A DNA stretch of 64,000 bases. It comes from Minwuiaceae bacterium. Lineage in GTDB: Bacteria; Pseudomonadota; Alphaproteobacteria; Minwuiales; Minwuiaceae. The position numbers and the translations under genes were made by a program. How positions within the stretch are numbered: position 1 is the first letter of the stretch; every line of letters starts with the position of its first letter. A model generated the notes under the pieces. That model ran no database searches and had not been told where the DNA came from. It saw only the letters and a list, made by a program, of their open reading frames with translations. Below, one piece after another: positions 15,575 to 24,150 of this stretch. The DNA is taken from assembly GCA_028278525.1 (NCBI GenBank), contig JANQEE010000011.1:124001-188000 (forward strand). Reading direction: 5' to 3'.

Positions 15575-17481
15575 AGCCGGGCCGGCCCGGCTTCAAAGGG
15601 CTCTTGTTCGGCCGTCTCGGCAACCGAGGCCGGTAGTGTCAGGTGCACGCAGGTGCCCTCGCCGGGTACGCTGTCGATATGCATAGCGCCGCCATGCAAC
15701 TCGATCATCGTCTTGGCGATCGGCAGGCCGAGGCCGGTGCCGGCATGCTTGCTGACATAGACGCTGTCGACCCGTTCGAACGGTCGCAGCACGCGGGGAA
15801 TATCGTCCGCATCTATGCCGCAGCCGCTGTCGCGCACCTCGATCGTGAACGTCCCGTCGACGCCGCGCGTCGCGCTCAACGCGACGCTGCCGCCCTCCGG
15901 CGTGAATTTCACCGCGTTGGACAGGATATTCAGCACCGCCTGCTTCAGCTTGGTTTCGTCGACCATCAGATTGGGCCAGGCGTCGCAGTCGCCCAGCACG
16001 CTGACCCGGACATTGCCGTCCTGCGCCGTGCCCATCACCAGCCGCACGCATTCCGCGATCAGGCTGCTGGCCCGCACCGGCGCCGCGTTAAGCCGCACCT
16101 TGCCGGCCTCCACCTTCGACAGATCCAGAATGTCGCCGATCACCCCCAGCAGGTGATGCCCGCTTTTCTGGATATAGCCGGCATATTCCTGGTAGCGGCG
16201 GTCGCCGAGCGGGCCGTACATCGCGCATTCCAGCACTTCCGAAAAGCCGATGATGGCGTTCAGCGGCGTTCGGAGTTCGTGGCTCATGCTGGCCAGGAAC
16301 TGCGACTTCGCCTGGTTGGCGCGGATCGCCTCGTCGCGCGCCGCCGCCAGGCTGCGCGACGTCTCCTCGACCTTGCGGTGCTCGTTCTCCAGCTTGGAAT
16401 AGGCCTCCGCCGCTTCGCTGGATTTGCGCTCCACCTCGCCGTGCGCGGCGATCAGTGCGGCCTCGTGCTCCTTCAGTTCCGTAATATCGATATGGGCGAC
16501 GACCAGGTGGTTGCGCTCGGTCCGGCGCGTCACGGTCTTCAGCCAGCGGCCGTTGTCGAGCTGTTCGATGGCCGACCGCTGGCCGCCTTCGCCGAGATCC
16601 CGTTGCCGGTCGATCCAGGCCTCGCGCGCGATGCTTTCGCCGTCCACCCGGCAGGGCGCCGCGCATTGGCGCAGCAGATCGGCGCGTTTCGCGCCGCGCA
16701 CCAGGCTCTCGTCGGGAAACGACAGAAGCTGCCGGAAATTGTCGTTCCACAGCAGCAGCCTGTCATCTTCGTCGTACAGCGCGATCGCCTCCGCCGTGCC
16801 GGATATCTCCAGCCACTCCTGCCGTTCCTCCTGGAACTGGGCCAGCAGCAGGGCGTTGGTCCACTGCGCTTCGACATTGCCGAGAAAGGTGACAAAAACG
16901 ATCCTGGACGACAGCAGCATGGCGGCGACGAAGATCACGCCGACGCCGGCCACCGCCAGGCTGGTCGAATCCCCCTGGGCGACGAAATAGACGATGGCGG
17001 GCAGAATGGCGCTGACGATGAACGCCGCCGCCGCCGCCGGTACCGCGGCCATGGTCGACGAGGCGCCGGCGGCCATGCCTGCCAGCATGATCATCAGCAG
17101 CAACTGGCGGGTCGGTGTGGCGTCCGGAAAGAACAGGATGCTGCTGCCCCACACCATGCCGGACAGCAGCGCCCAGATGGCCGCTTTCCTTAAGACATGC
17201 GGGCCGGCCCGCCCGGACCGACGCCTGTTGCGGCGGCCGAACCACCGGATGGTCTGCGCCGCGCCCATGGCGACCAGCGCCGCCGCCCAGACCAGGATCC
17301 AGACATTGCCGCTGCCGGAATAGAATACCGCCGCGGTGATGCTTGCCGTTACGGCGCTGATAACGCCGTTGATCGGCGTGTAGCGAACCAGAACGGCGAC
17401 TTGCTCGCGTTGGATTTTGCTGGGTTCGGAGACCGTTGCTTTGCGAAACAACAATGGCCAGTGTAACGACGCTGCCCGCAT
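15556..17481 (-). CDS. Membrane-bound PAS sensor histidine kinase
   Basis: A 641-residue hybrid of sensor and kinase modules. Residues ~30-195 hold about six transmembrane helices in an MASE-like arrangement; ~210-330 form a PAS domain ([20 protein letters not shown], then [20 protein letters not shown]); ~335-390 a coiled coil; the H-box [20 protein letters not shown] places the phosphorylated His at residue 401; the ATPase domain has [14 protein letters not shown] (N-box), [12 protein letters not shown] (G1) and [18 protein letters not shown] (G2). No response regulator is encoded beside it, so its partner is elsewhere. ATG 17481 is the longest start; a start some 16 codons later is possible. 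Confidence 0.9.
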   Translation of the reverse strand: MRAASLHWPLLFRKATVSEPSKIQREQVAVLVRYTPINGVISAVTASITAAVFYSGSGNVWILVWAAALVAMGAAQTIRWFGRRNRRRSGRAGPHVLRKAAIWALLSGMVWGSSILFFPDATPTRQLLLMIMLAGMAAGASSTMAAVPAAAAAFIVSAILPAIVYFVAQGDSTSLAVAGVGVIFVAAMLLSSRIVFVTFLGNVEAQWTNALLLAQFQEERQEWLEISGTAEAIALYDEDDRLLLWNDNFRQLLSFPDESLVRGAKRADLLRQCAAPCRVDGESIAREAWIDRQRDLGEGGQRSAIEQLDNGRWLKTVTRRTERNHLVVAHIDITELKEHEAALIAAHGEVERKSSEAAEAYSKLENEHRKVEETSRSLAAARDEAIRANQAKSQFLASMSHELRTPLNAIIGFSEVLECAMYGPLGDRRYQEYAGYIQKSGHHLLGVIGDILDLSKVEAGKVRLNAAPVRASSLIAECVRLVMGTAQDGNVRVSVLGDCDAWPNLMVDETKLKQAVLNILSNAVKFTPEGGSVALSATRGVDGTFTIEVRDSGCGIDADDIPRVLRPFERVDSVYVSKHAGTGLGLPIAKTMIELHGGAMHIDSVPGEGTCVHLTLPASVAETAEQEPFEAGPARLQSSSP

Positions 17482-17707
17482 TGAGGCTTCCGGTTTCGTT
17501 GACGGCGGGCAGCGCGTTGCGCGGCCCGATTGTTTGCAATATGCGCCCTGTTGTTACGCAGCTCAACCGAACTCTACAGGCCAGATAGTCTATCCTGATT
17601 TTCGCGCAAGTCGATCCGTGACATTGCGTATGGTTGTCGAAAGAGATTCCGGCACGCGCTTCAATTGAAGGCTTGCCGGCCCGCCCGCCAAGCCGATGCG
17701 CGCCGCG

Positions 17708-17992
17708 TCAGATCGGCTTTCGCCGTCCGGCCAAAAACGCCAGCAGGGCGCGGATGCGCCGCCGTTCTTCAACCCCCGCCTTGCTGTAGTACCCGTGTTT
17801 CAGGGCATTGAGGTTGCCCGGCTGCCCGCCCGATCCTTTCGCGCCGCCATGCATTCGGCAGCGTTTTTTGCCCTTTACCGCCGGGGCCCGGCACGGTTTG
17901 CCTTGCCGGGTGCGGGCGCCGCAGCGAACGGCGCGCTGCATAAGGCCGATGTCTTTATGCGGCGGCCGCGCGGACCCATCGGCGCGGGCCAT
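17708..17992 (-). CDS. HGG-motif zinc-finger-like small protein (phage packaging-associated type)
   Basis: A 94-residue basic protein. A Cys/His cluster, CGARTRQGKPCRAPAVKGKK followed by RCRMHGG, is continued by GQPGNLNALKHGYYSKAGVE. This is a family common in alphaproteobacteria, often next to genes like the one upstream and sometimes near phage terminases; it probably binds zinc. Its ATG lies one base after the TAG stop of the upstream gene (TAGAATG), so the pair is co-translated. I recognise the family by pattern but it has no firm function; a terminase small-subunit relationship is a hypothesis. Confidence 0.65.
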   Translation of the reverse strand: MARADGSARPPHKDIGLMQRAVRCGARTRQGKPCRAPAVKGKKRCRMHGGAKGSGGQPGNLNALKHGYYSKAGVEERRRIRALLAFLAGRRKPI

Positions 17993-17993
17993 T

Positions 17994-18611
17994 CTATGGT
18001 TTCCCGTTATCGGTTGGGACAGGCCGGTTGCCGGCGACCGCGCCGACGATGGCTTGGCCGCCGCTCTCAATCGTCACCCGCTCCACGCGCACCGTCTGTT
18101 GTGCGGTGCCCCGGCTCCGTGACAGCCGGCCCATCTGGTCGATATAGAGCCGCATGAACTTGCCCGCCAGGTGGGCGTAGCCGGACACGATATGCGGCGC
18201 GTCGGCATGCCGGGCCCGCCGGTTCATCTCCATCGCCATGGTGTGGCAGGCGACCATCTGCACCGCCAGCATCGCCTCCGTCGTGCTCGATGGCGCGATA
18301 CCGGCGACGGCGGCCAGGGCGCCGTTCAGAACGGCGCTCACGTCCTGGCCGTCCGCATCGCCGTTGCCGGTTTTTCCGTTTTCGAACTGGTTGGCCAACT
18401 CGCCCAGCAGCAGATCCGCCAGCGCCGGGTCTTCGACGCCCAGCGTTTCCTGCAGCACCCGTTGCCAGGTGCCGAAGTCGTGCTGCTCGGGAACGATTTC
18501 CAGCGCCACGCGCCGGTCCGGCGACGCTTGGGTCGTCGCTTTCGCGGTGCGGATCTTGGCGGTCCGCTTTTGGGGCGCGCGGGCGGGCACGCCGGTCTCT
18601 TTTCCCGACAT
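17994..18611 (-). CDS. Conserved protein of unknown function paired with the HGG-motif gene
   Basis: A 205-residue protein. The N-terminal ~45 residues are basic and low-complexity (RAPQKRTAKIRTAKATTQAS). The centre is helical (LADLLLGELANQFENG, then MLAVQMVACHTMAMEMNRRA) and the end reads TVRVERVTIESGGQAIVGAV, a motif I know from a widespread alphaproteobacterial hypothetical family that occurs directly before HGG-motif proteins. There are no membrane segments and no catalytic motif. No portal, large terminase or capsid genes are nearby, so if the pair is phage-derived it is an orphan remnant or domesticated module. Confidence 0.6.
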   Translation of the reverse strand: MSGKETGVPARAPQKRTAKIRTAKATTQASPDRRVALEIVPEQHDFGTWQRVLQETLGVEDPALADLLLGELANQFENGKTGNGDADGQDVSAVLNGALAAVAGIAPSSTTEAMLAVQMVACHTMAMEMNRRARHADAPHIVSGYAHLAGKFMRLYIDQMGRLSRSRGTAQQTVRVERVTIESGGQAIVGAVAGNRPVPTDNGKP

Positions 18612-18704
18612 CGCAGGATAAAGGGATAAATGGCCGCGGCTGCCAACCGGATTCTTGTATTGCCCGATTTACCCGCCGCCTGGCCGCGTACCGCAAGTCG
18701 CGCC

Positions 18705-19610
18705 TCAGTCGGCCTTCTGCGATTGCTGCAGGATCTGCCAGACCCGCTCGCTGTCGGCGGAAGAAGCGTTGGCCGTCGCGTAGAGAACGATCTCCATCGG
18801 GCAGCGCCCCAATTGCGCTTCCAGCGAATGCAGTTGACCCGACTTTAGTTCGGCGCCGATCAGGCCGGCGGGCAGCCAGGCGATGCCCATGCCGTTCACG
18901 GCCATTTCCTTCAGTCCGGCCGAAAACGCCGACTCGCAGATCGTCTCCACGTTGAACGTCTTCATCAGCGCCGGCAGGTGCTCGTTGCGTTGCACCCTGC
19001 CAAGAAATACGTCCTCCGGATACAGCAGCAGCGGCAGCGTCGAGCCTTCGCGAGGGACGTGTATCGGGTGCCTCTTGTCGTCGCCGCCGGTGACGGGCAC
19101 CAGGTTTTCGGGCCCGATGGCGGTGCGCCGGGCGGCAATGGCCGGGCGGGCGTTTTCCACCGTCCGGCTTTCGTAGCAGAGCAGGAATTCCGCCTGCCCT
19201 CTCACCATATGCGTCACGCAGTCGTCCTGGTTGGCGGATCGGACGCGATAAGAAACCCGCGGGCGCAGGCCTTCGACCATGCGCAGCATTTGCGGCAGGT
19301 GGGTGATGGTCAGGGTGTGCTGGGCGGTAAACACCACCTGGTGCTCGGACCTCGCCTCGGCGCGCATTCGGCTTCTCAATTCGTAAAAGCGGTTCACGAT
19401 CTGGCGGATTTCCGCTTCGCTGGCGCGCGCCGATTTGGTGAACTGCAGCGGGTTTCGGCTGCGGTCGACCAGATCGGCGCCCAGCCAGTTCTCTAAAGAC
19501 CGGATGCGCCTGGAAAACGCCGGCTGGGTGACGTTGCGCCGCTTGGCGGCTTTGGAGAAACTGCCTGTCTCCAGCAGCAACAGCATGTCCTCAAGCCACT
19601 TCAGTTCCAT
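18705..19610 (-). CDS. LysR-family regulator of the adjacent sulfonate operon (CuyR-like)
   Basis: A 301-residue LysR-type regulator. The N-terminal helix-turn-helix reads MELKWLEDMLLLLETGSFSK, AAKRRNVTQPAFSRRIRSLE, and the C-terminal effector domain has PEDVFLGRVQRNEH and MAVNGMGIAWLPAGLIGAEL. It is divergent from cuyA with a 169-base shared promoter region holding an inverted repeat (19694-19718), the usual layout for a LysR activator and its target operon. The effector is inferred to be a sulfonate such as cysteate or sulfolactate. ATG 19610 begins the conserved HTH; a longer in-frame extension upstream does not resemble the family. Confidence 0.88.
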   Translation of the reverse strand: MELKWLEDMLLLLETGSFSKAAKRRNVTQPAFSRRIRSLENWLGADLVDRSRNPLQFTKSARASEAEIRQIVNRFYELRSRMRAEARSEHQVVFTAQHTLTITHLPQMLRMVEGLRPRVSYRVRSANQDDCVTHMVRGQAEFLLCYESRTVENARPAIAARRTAIGPENLVPVTGGDDKRHPIHVPREGSTLPLLLYPEDVFLGRVQRNEHLPALMKTFNVETICESAFSAGLKEMAVNGMGIAWLPAGLIGAELKSGQLHSLEAQLGRCPMEIVLYATANASSADSERVWQILQQSQKAD

Positions 19611-19693
19611 ATTCGGCTCCGGCGATGCCCATACCGGCCATGGTATGCAGAAAAGTATGAATAGGGAAGAACAGCGGCATTGGACCGCGATTG

Positions 19694-19718
19694 CAATCCC
19701 CACTAATCTGCGGGATTG
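19694..19718 (+). promoter_or_regulatory. Inverted repeat in the lysR-cuyA divergent region (candidate LysR-binding site)
   Basis: CAATCCC (19694-19700) and GGGATTG (19712-19718) are perfect inverted repeats separated by 11 bases. The spacing and position, 62 to 86 bases before the cuyA start, fit a LysR recall site. ATTGCAAT overlaps the left arm. Confidence 0.5.
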
Positions 19719-19779
19719 ATTGCGATGGGCTCGTTTTCGCCCAGTTTCCTATGCGAATAATTTAGAAAAGGATTGGCCG

Positions 19780-20793
19780 ATGCATCTCGCGCGCTTCCCC
19801 CGGCTGCGTTTCGCCCACTTACCCACACCGCTGGAGCCGCTGGAGAACCTCAGCGCCCATTTGGGCGGCCCGAATATCTGGGTCAAACGCGACGATTGCA
19901 CCGGGCTGGCGATGGGCGGCAACAAGACGCGGAAGTTGGAATTCCTGATGGCGGACGCGCTCGATCAGGGCGCGGATACGATCATCACCCAGGGCGCGAC
20001 GCAGTCGAACCACGCCCGGCAAACCGCGGCGATTTCGGCCAAACTTGGCCTGGAATGCCATGTCCTGCTGGAGGATCGGACCGGCAGCAACGACCCAAGC
20101 TACAACTACAACGGCAACGTTCTGCTGGATCAGCTTTACGGGGCGACCATTGCCAAGCGGCCAGGCGGCGCCGACATGAACCTGGAGATGGAGAGCCTGG
20201 CCGAACAGCTGGGCGGGCAGGGGAAGAAGACCTATATCATTCCCGGCGGCGGCTCCAATCCGGTCGGTGCGCTTGGCTACGTCAACGCCGCTGTCGAATT
20301 GCTGGCCCAGGCGAATGAGATGGGGTTGGTTATCGACCATCTGGTGCACGCCACCGGCAGCGCCGGCACGCAGGCGGGTCTGGTTACCGGCCTGGTCGGG
20401 TCCAACAGCAGCATTCCCGTGCTCGGCATCGGCGTCCGGGCGCCGAAGGAGAAACAGGAAGCGTCGGTGTTCGGGCTGGCGGAGCGTACGGCGGACCATA
20501 TCGGTCTCGGCGGTGTGGTAAAACCGGAGCATGTGGTTGCCAACTGCGATTATGTCGGCGGCGGCTACGGGGTGCCGACCGAGGGGATGGTCGAAGCCGT
20601 CAAGCTCCTGGCCCGCACGGAAACCATACTTCTGGACCCTGTTTATTCGGGCAAGGGCATGGCCGGACTGATCGACCTCATACGAAAAGGACACTTCTCC
20701 AAGGATGAAAACGTCGTCTTCCTCCATACGGGCGGTGCTGTGGGCTTGTTCGGTTATCCCGACAGTTTCGATCTGCCCGGCTATCTGGCCTGA
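19780..20793 (+). CDS. cuyA: L-cysteate sulfo-lyase (CuyA), D-cysteine desulfhydrase superfamily
   Basis: A 337-residue PLP enzyme of fold type II. The sequence follows CuyA closely from its first residues: [40 protein letters not shown] (PLP lysine Lys49), [20 protein letters not shown], then [19 protein letters not shown] and [20 protein letters not shown]. CuyA of Ruegeria/Silicibacter cleaves L-cysteate to pyruvate, sulfite and ammonium; related enzymes act on D-cysteine or ACC, so the alternative is D-cysteine desulfhydrase. The HpsN-like gene 12 bases downstream supports the sulfonate role. ATG 19780 begins the family alignment; an upstream in-frame ATG at 19720 adds unrelated residues. 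Confidence 0.85.
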   Translation: MHLARFPRLRFAHLPTPLEPLENLSAHLGGPNIWVKRDDCTGLAMGGNKTRKLEFLMADALDQGADTIITQGATQSNHARQTAAISAKLGLECHVLLEDRTGSNDPSYNYNGNVLLDQLYGATIAKRPGGADMNLEMESLAEQLGGQGKKTYIIPGGGSNPVGALGYVNAAVELLAQANEMGLVIDHLVHATGSAGTQAGLVTGLVGSNSSIPVLGIGVRAPKEKQEASVFGLAERTADHIGLGGVVKPEHVVANCDYVGGGYGVPTEGMVEAVKLLARTETILLDPVYSGKGMAGLIDLIRKGHFSKDENVVFLHTGGAVGLFGYPDSFDLPGYLA

Positions 20794-20805
20794 GCCTGTC
20801 GCGCG

Positions 20806-22119
20806 ATGCTGTATCTGAAACAGGCGGGCGCACCGGACGAAACCGCCGACCGGGCGGTCCGCGAAACGGTCGAGGGCATGCTGGCCGACATCGCCAAGCG
20901 GCGGGAAGAGGCGGTTCGAGAATACGCGGAGCGCTTCGACGGTTGGAGCGGCGATTTCGTACTCTCGGACGCGAAAAAGGCCGACCTGATCGCTCAGGTT
21001 CCCGACAGCACGAAGGACGATGTCCGCTTTGCGCACGATCAGGTGCGCCGGTTCGCCGAAGCGCAGCGCGACAGCCTCCGGGAATTCGAGATAGAGACGG
21101 AGCCCGGTGTCCGGCTGGGCCAGCGGGTCATCCCGGTTCAATGCGCCGGCTGCTATGTGCCCGGCGGCCGGTATGCCCACGTATCTTCCGCGATCATGAG
21201 CGTGACGACCGCGAAAGTGGCAGGCGTCCCGTTCGTCGTTGCCTGTTCGCCGCCGCGCGGCGAGGCGATCGACCCTGCGGTCGCCTTTGCGATGGATCTC
21301 GCCGGCGCGGACGCCATTCTGGAAATGGGCGGCGTGCATGGGGTGGCCAGCATGGCCTTCGGGCTTTACACGGGCCGGGAAGCCGACATTATCGTCGGGC
21401 CTGGCAACGCCTACGTCGCCGAGGCCAAGCGCGCCTTGTTCGGGCAGGTCGGGATCGATGTGTTTGCCGGCCCCACCGAATCCGCGATCATCGCCGACGA
21501 TCAGGCCGATGCGATGACGATTGCCGTCGATTTGGTCTCCCAGGCCGAACACGGGCCCAATTCCCCGGTTTGGCTGTTCACCACGTCCGAGGCGCTCGGA
21601 CGCGCGGTGATAGAACTCGTGCCCCGGGTCGCCCGCGACATGCCGAATGCCGAAGTGGTTCTGACGGCCTGGGAGGAGTGCGGCGAAGTGCTGCTATGCG
21701 GCGACCGCGAGGAGGTGGTCAGGGCCAGCGACCGGTACGCACCGGAACATCTTCAGGTCATCGCATCCGATCTGGAATGGTGGAAAGCCAATCTCGGCAA
21801 CTACGGATCGCTGTTTCTCGGCGAAGGCAGCACGGTGACCCACGGCGACAAGTGCTCGGGCACCAACCATATTCTGCCGACCAAGCGGGCCGGCCGGTAT
21901 AGCGGCGGTCTCAACGTCCACAAGTTCATGAAGGTGCTGACCTACCAGGAACTCGACGAACAGGCGAACAAGACGTTCAGCGCCGTAGCGTCGCGCATCT
22001 CCCGTGTCGAGGGCATGGAGGGCCACGCCCGTGCCTGCGACTGGCGGCTACGAAAATATTTCCCGGACGAGGATTGGCCGTTCCAGGTTTACGATCAAAC
22101 CCGGTACGACGGCTCTTAA
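20806..22119 (+). CDS. hpsN: Histidinol-dehydrogenase homologue, likely sulfopropanediol 3-dehydrogenase (HpsN)
   Basis: A 437-residue enzyme of the HisD superfamily: CAGCYVPGGRYAHVSSAIMS, VGPGNAYVAEAKRALFGQVG, DLVSQAEHGPNSPVWLFTTS, SDRYAPEHLQVIASDLEWW and GDKCSGTNHILPTKRAGRYS, with the zinc and catalytic His/Glu positions kept (AEH, PEH, TNH). True HisD reads differently at several points (for instance GLxRFVLPGG-type PGG and QAEHDP), and genomic context is sulfonate not histidine. HpsN oxidises (R)-2,3-dihydroxypropane-1-sulfonate to (R)-sulfolactate with NAD. It is co-transcribed with cuyA, 12 bases upstream. Confidence 0.8.
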   Translation: MLYLKQAGAPDETADRAVRETVEGMLADIAKRREEAVREYAERFDGWSGDFVLSDAKKADLIAQVPDSTKDDVRFAHDQVRRFAEAQRDSLREFEIETEPGVRLGQRVIPVQCAGCYVPGGRYAHVSSAIMSVTTAKVAGVPFVVACSPPRGEAIDPAVAFAMDLAGADAILEMGGVHGVASMAFGLYTGREADIIVGPGNAYVAEAKRALFGQVGIDVFAGPTESAIIADDQADAMTIAVDLVSQAEHGPNSPVWLFTTSEALGRAVIELVPRVARDMPNAEVVLTAWEECGEVLLCGDREEVVRASDRYAPEHLQVIASDLEWWKANLGNYGSLFLGEGSTVTHGDKCSGTNHILPTKRAGRYSGGLNVHKFMKVLTYQELDEQANKTFSAVASRISRVEGMEGHARACDWRLRKYFPDEDWPFQVYDQTRYDGS

Positions 22120-22135
22120 GAAAAGGCCGGGACCC

Positions 22136-23356
22136 GTGAAGACCTTCACAAAACCGTTCACGCAGCAGGAGCCGATCCCGGAGGCCGCGATTGCCCGGGC
22201 GGTCGAGGTTATGCGGACCGGCCGCCTGCATCGCTACAACACGCTCGGCGACGAACCATCCGAAACGGCGTTATTGGAATCGGAGCTTGCCGCGTATCTG
22301 GACGTTCCCTACTGCCTGACCTGTGCGTCCGGCGGCTATGCGCTGCACGTCGCGCTGCGTAGCGTCGGCGCGGGGCCGGGGGATGCCGTGCTTTGCAATT
22401 CTTTCACGCTGTCTCCGGTTCCCGGCGCCATCGACAATGCCGGCTGCCGGCCGGTGCTCGTCGAGACCGGCCCGGATTACAAGATCGACATCGCGGATCT
22501 GGCGGCGAAAGCGGAGGCCAGCGGCGCCGGGTTTCTGCTGTTATCTCACATGCGCGGTCACATCGCGGATATGGACTCTATCGTCGCAGTCTGCCGCGAT
22601 CACAACCTCGTGCTGATCGAAGACTGCGCCCACACCCTGGGCGCGCGGTGGAACGGCCGGATGAGCGGCAGTTTCGGCGCCGTCGCCTGCTACAGCACGC
22701 AGACCTACAAACATCTGAACTCGGGCGAAGGCGGGTTCCTCGCCACCGCGGATGCGGAGATCATGGCGCGCGCCGTTATCCATTCCGGGTCTTATATGCT
22801 CTATGGCCGCCATATCGCCGCGCCGGACGAGTCTGTGTTCCGCGACATACGCCTGGAAACGCCGAACTACAGCGGCCGGATGGATAACCTTCGCGCGGCG
22901 ATCCTGCGCGAACAGCTTCATCATCTGGATGACAATTGCGCGCGGTGGAACAGGCTGCATGGCGTTTTGGAGCAGGGCTTCCGCGCTTTGCCCGGCATTG
23001 AGATTCCGGCTCGGCCGCAGCACGAGCAGTACGTCGGCAGCTCCATACAGTTCTCGCTTCCCGGTTTTCCGGAACAGGCGGTGCGCGCGTTTATCGGTGC
23101 CTGTGCGGAACGCGGCGTCGAGATCAAATGGTTCGGCGACGAGGAGCCGCGCGCCTTTACCAGCCGTTTCGACAGTTGGCGCTATATAGACCCGGCTGTC
23201 GATCTGCCGGCCACGCGCCGCGTGCTGGCGGGGCTTTGCGACATGCGGGTACCGCTCACCTTCGACGAACAGGATTGCCGTCTGATCGTCGATGTCGTCG
23301 GCGAAGTGTTGGAAGAAGTCCGGCCGATACGACAGGCGTCCGAGGGCGCGGCATGA
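22136..23356 (+). CDS. DegT/DnrJ/EryC1/StrS-family PLP aminotransferase
   Basis: A 406-residue fold-type I aminotransferase. Family motifs: PYCLTCASGGYALHVALRSV, GDAVLCNSFTLSPVPGAIDN, VLIEDCAHTLGARWNGRMSG and the PLP-lysine motif YSTQTYKHLNSGEGGFLATA. DegT enzymes usually aminate keto-sugars, but some act on small keto acids. In this operon it may transfer an amino group to 3-sulfopyruvate or a related keto-sulfonate to give cysteate for CuyA; this is inference. The start is GTG 22136 with AAAAGG nine bases upstream; the open frame continues upstream into hpsN. The stop overlaps the next ATG (ATGA). Confidence 0.85.
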   Translation: MKTFTKPFTQQEPIPEAAIARAVEVMRTGRLHRYNTLGDEPSETALLESELAAYLDVPYCLTCASGGYALHVALRSVGAGPGDAVLCNSFTLSPVPGAIDNAGCRPVLVETGPDYKIDIADLAAKAEASGAGFLLLSHMRGHIADMDSIVAVCRDHNLVLIEDCAHTLGARWNGRMSGSFGAVACYSTQTYKHLNSGEGGFLATADAEIMARAVIHSGSYMLYGRHIAAPDESVFRDIRLETPNYSGRMDNLRAAILREQLHHLDDNCARWNRLHGVLEQGFRALPGIEIPARPQHEQYVGSSIQFSLPGFPEQAVRAFIGACAERGVEIKWFGDEEPRAFTSRFDSWRYIDPAVDLPATRRVLAGLCDMRVPLTFDEQDCRLIVDVVGEVLEEVRPIRQASEGAA

Positions 23357-24045
23357 ACCGTGTGGTCGGTGTGATCGGCGGCATGGGGCCGGATGCTACC
23401 GTCGAACTCATGCAGCGGGTTCTCGCCGCGACCCCGGCGTCGGACGACGCCGACCATATCCACATGATCGTCGACAATAATCCCAAAGTCCCGTCGCGCA
23501 TTGCGGCTTTGATCGAAGGGACCGGGGCCGATCCCGGGCCGGTCATTGCGGAGATGGCGCGGCGGCTGGAACGGGCCGGCGCCGACTTCCTGGTGATGCC
23601 GTGCAATACCGCGCACCACTACCATGCCAAGGTCCAGGCGGCGGTCGGTATTCCGTTTTGGAACCTGATCGACATGACGGTCCGGCGCTTCGCCGACGCA
23701 TCGCCGCCGGTACGGCGGGTAGGCCTTCTGGCGTCTCCCGCGGTCCGTCAGGTCAATCTGTTCGAAGCGCCGTTTGCCGATGCCGGGATCGAGTTGGTGC
23801 TCCCGTCCGATCCGGACCAGGCGGCGCTGCTGGACGTTATCAGGGCAGTCAAGGCCGGTGGGACGGACGATGCCCGGATCGCCGCGTTCAACAACGTTGC
23901 ACGGCGGCTGGAGGAGGCGGGCGCCCAAGCCTTGCTGATCGCCTGTACCGAACTGTCGGTGATCGCCGGAAGCCTGAATAGCGGCGTGCTTATCGTAGAT
24001 AACTTGCAGCTTATGGCGGACGAAATCGTAAAGGTGGCTGCTTGA
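23353..24045 (+). CDS. Aspartate/glutamate racemase family protein
   Basis: A 230-residue cofactor-independent racemase. It begins MNRVVGVIGGMGPDATVELM and has the two catalytic cysteines in LVMPCNTAHHYHA (Cys84) and LLIACTELSVIAG (Cys198), as in aspartate racemase. The normal substrates are Asp or Glu; because cysteate is an aspartate analogue, a cysteate racemase feeding CuyA is a reasonable but untested guess. ATG 23353 overlaps the DegT stop by four bases. It closes the five-gene sulfonate locus. Confidence 0.85.
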   Translation: MNRVVGVIGGMGPDATVELMQRVLAATPASDDADHIHMIVDNNPKVPSRIAALIEGTGADPGPVIAEMARRLERAGADFLVMPCNTAHHYHAKVQAAVGIPFWNLIDMTVRRFADASPPVRRVGLLASPAVRQVNLFEAPFADAGIELVLPSDPDQAALLDVIRAVKAGGTDDARIAAFNNVARRLEEAGAQALLIACTELSVIAGSLNSGVLIVDNLQLMADEIVKVAA

Positions 24046-24150
24046 CAGCCGCAGTTTTCCGGAACTTAGAGACCGGTCCCCTAAATCTATCAAAGCTGCC
24101 CGGATAAAGTGTCGGCTGTCCCAATCCGGCCAATTGCCTGTTGAACGAAC

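Noticed and set aside
15643-17193. 516-codon open frame on the plus strand antisense to the histidine kinase
   Set aside because: The kinase H, N and G boxes are on the minus strand; the antisense frame is His/Arg-rich low-complexity.
19819-21552. 577-codon open frame on the minus strand across cuyA and hpsN
   Set aside because: It spans two genes with clear family motifs and the junction between them; no recognisable protein features.
20806-22119. Calling this gene histidinol dehydrogenase (hisD)
   Set aside because: No other his genes are nearby, it is joined to cuyA, and its motif details fit the HpsN branch better than HisD.
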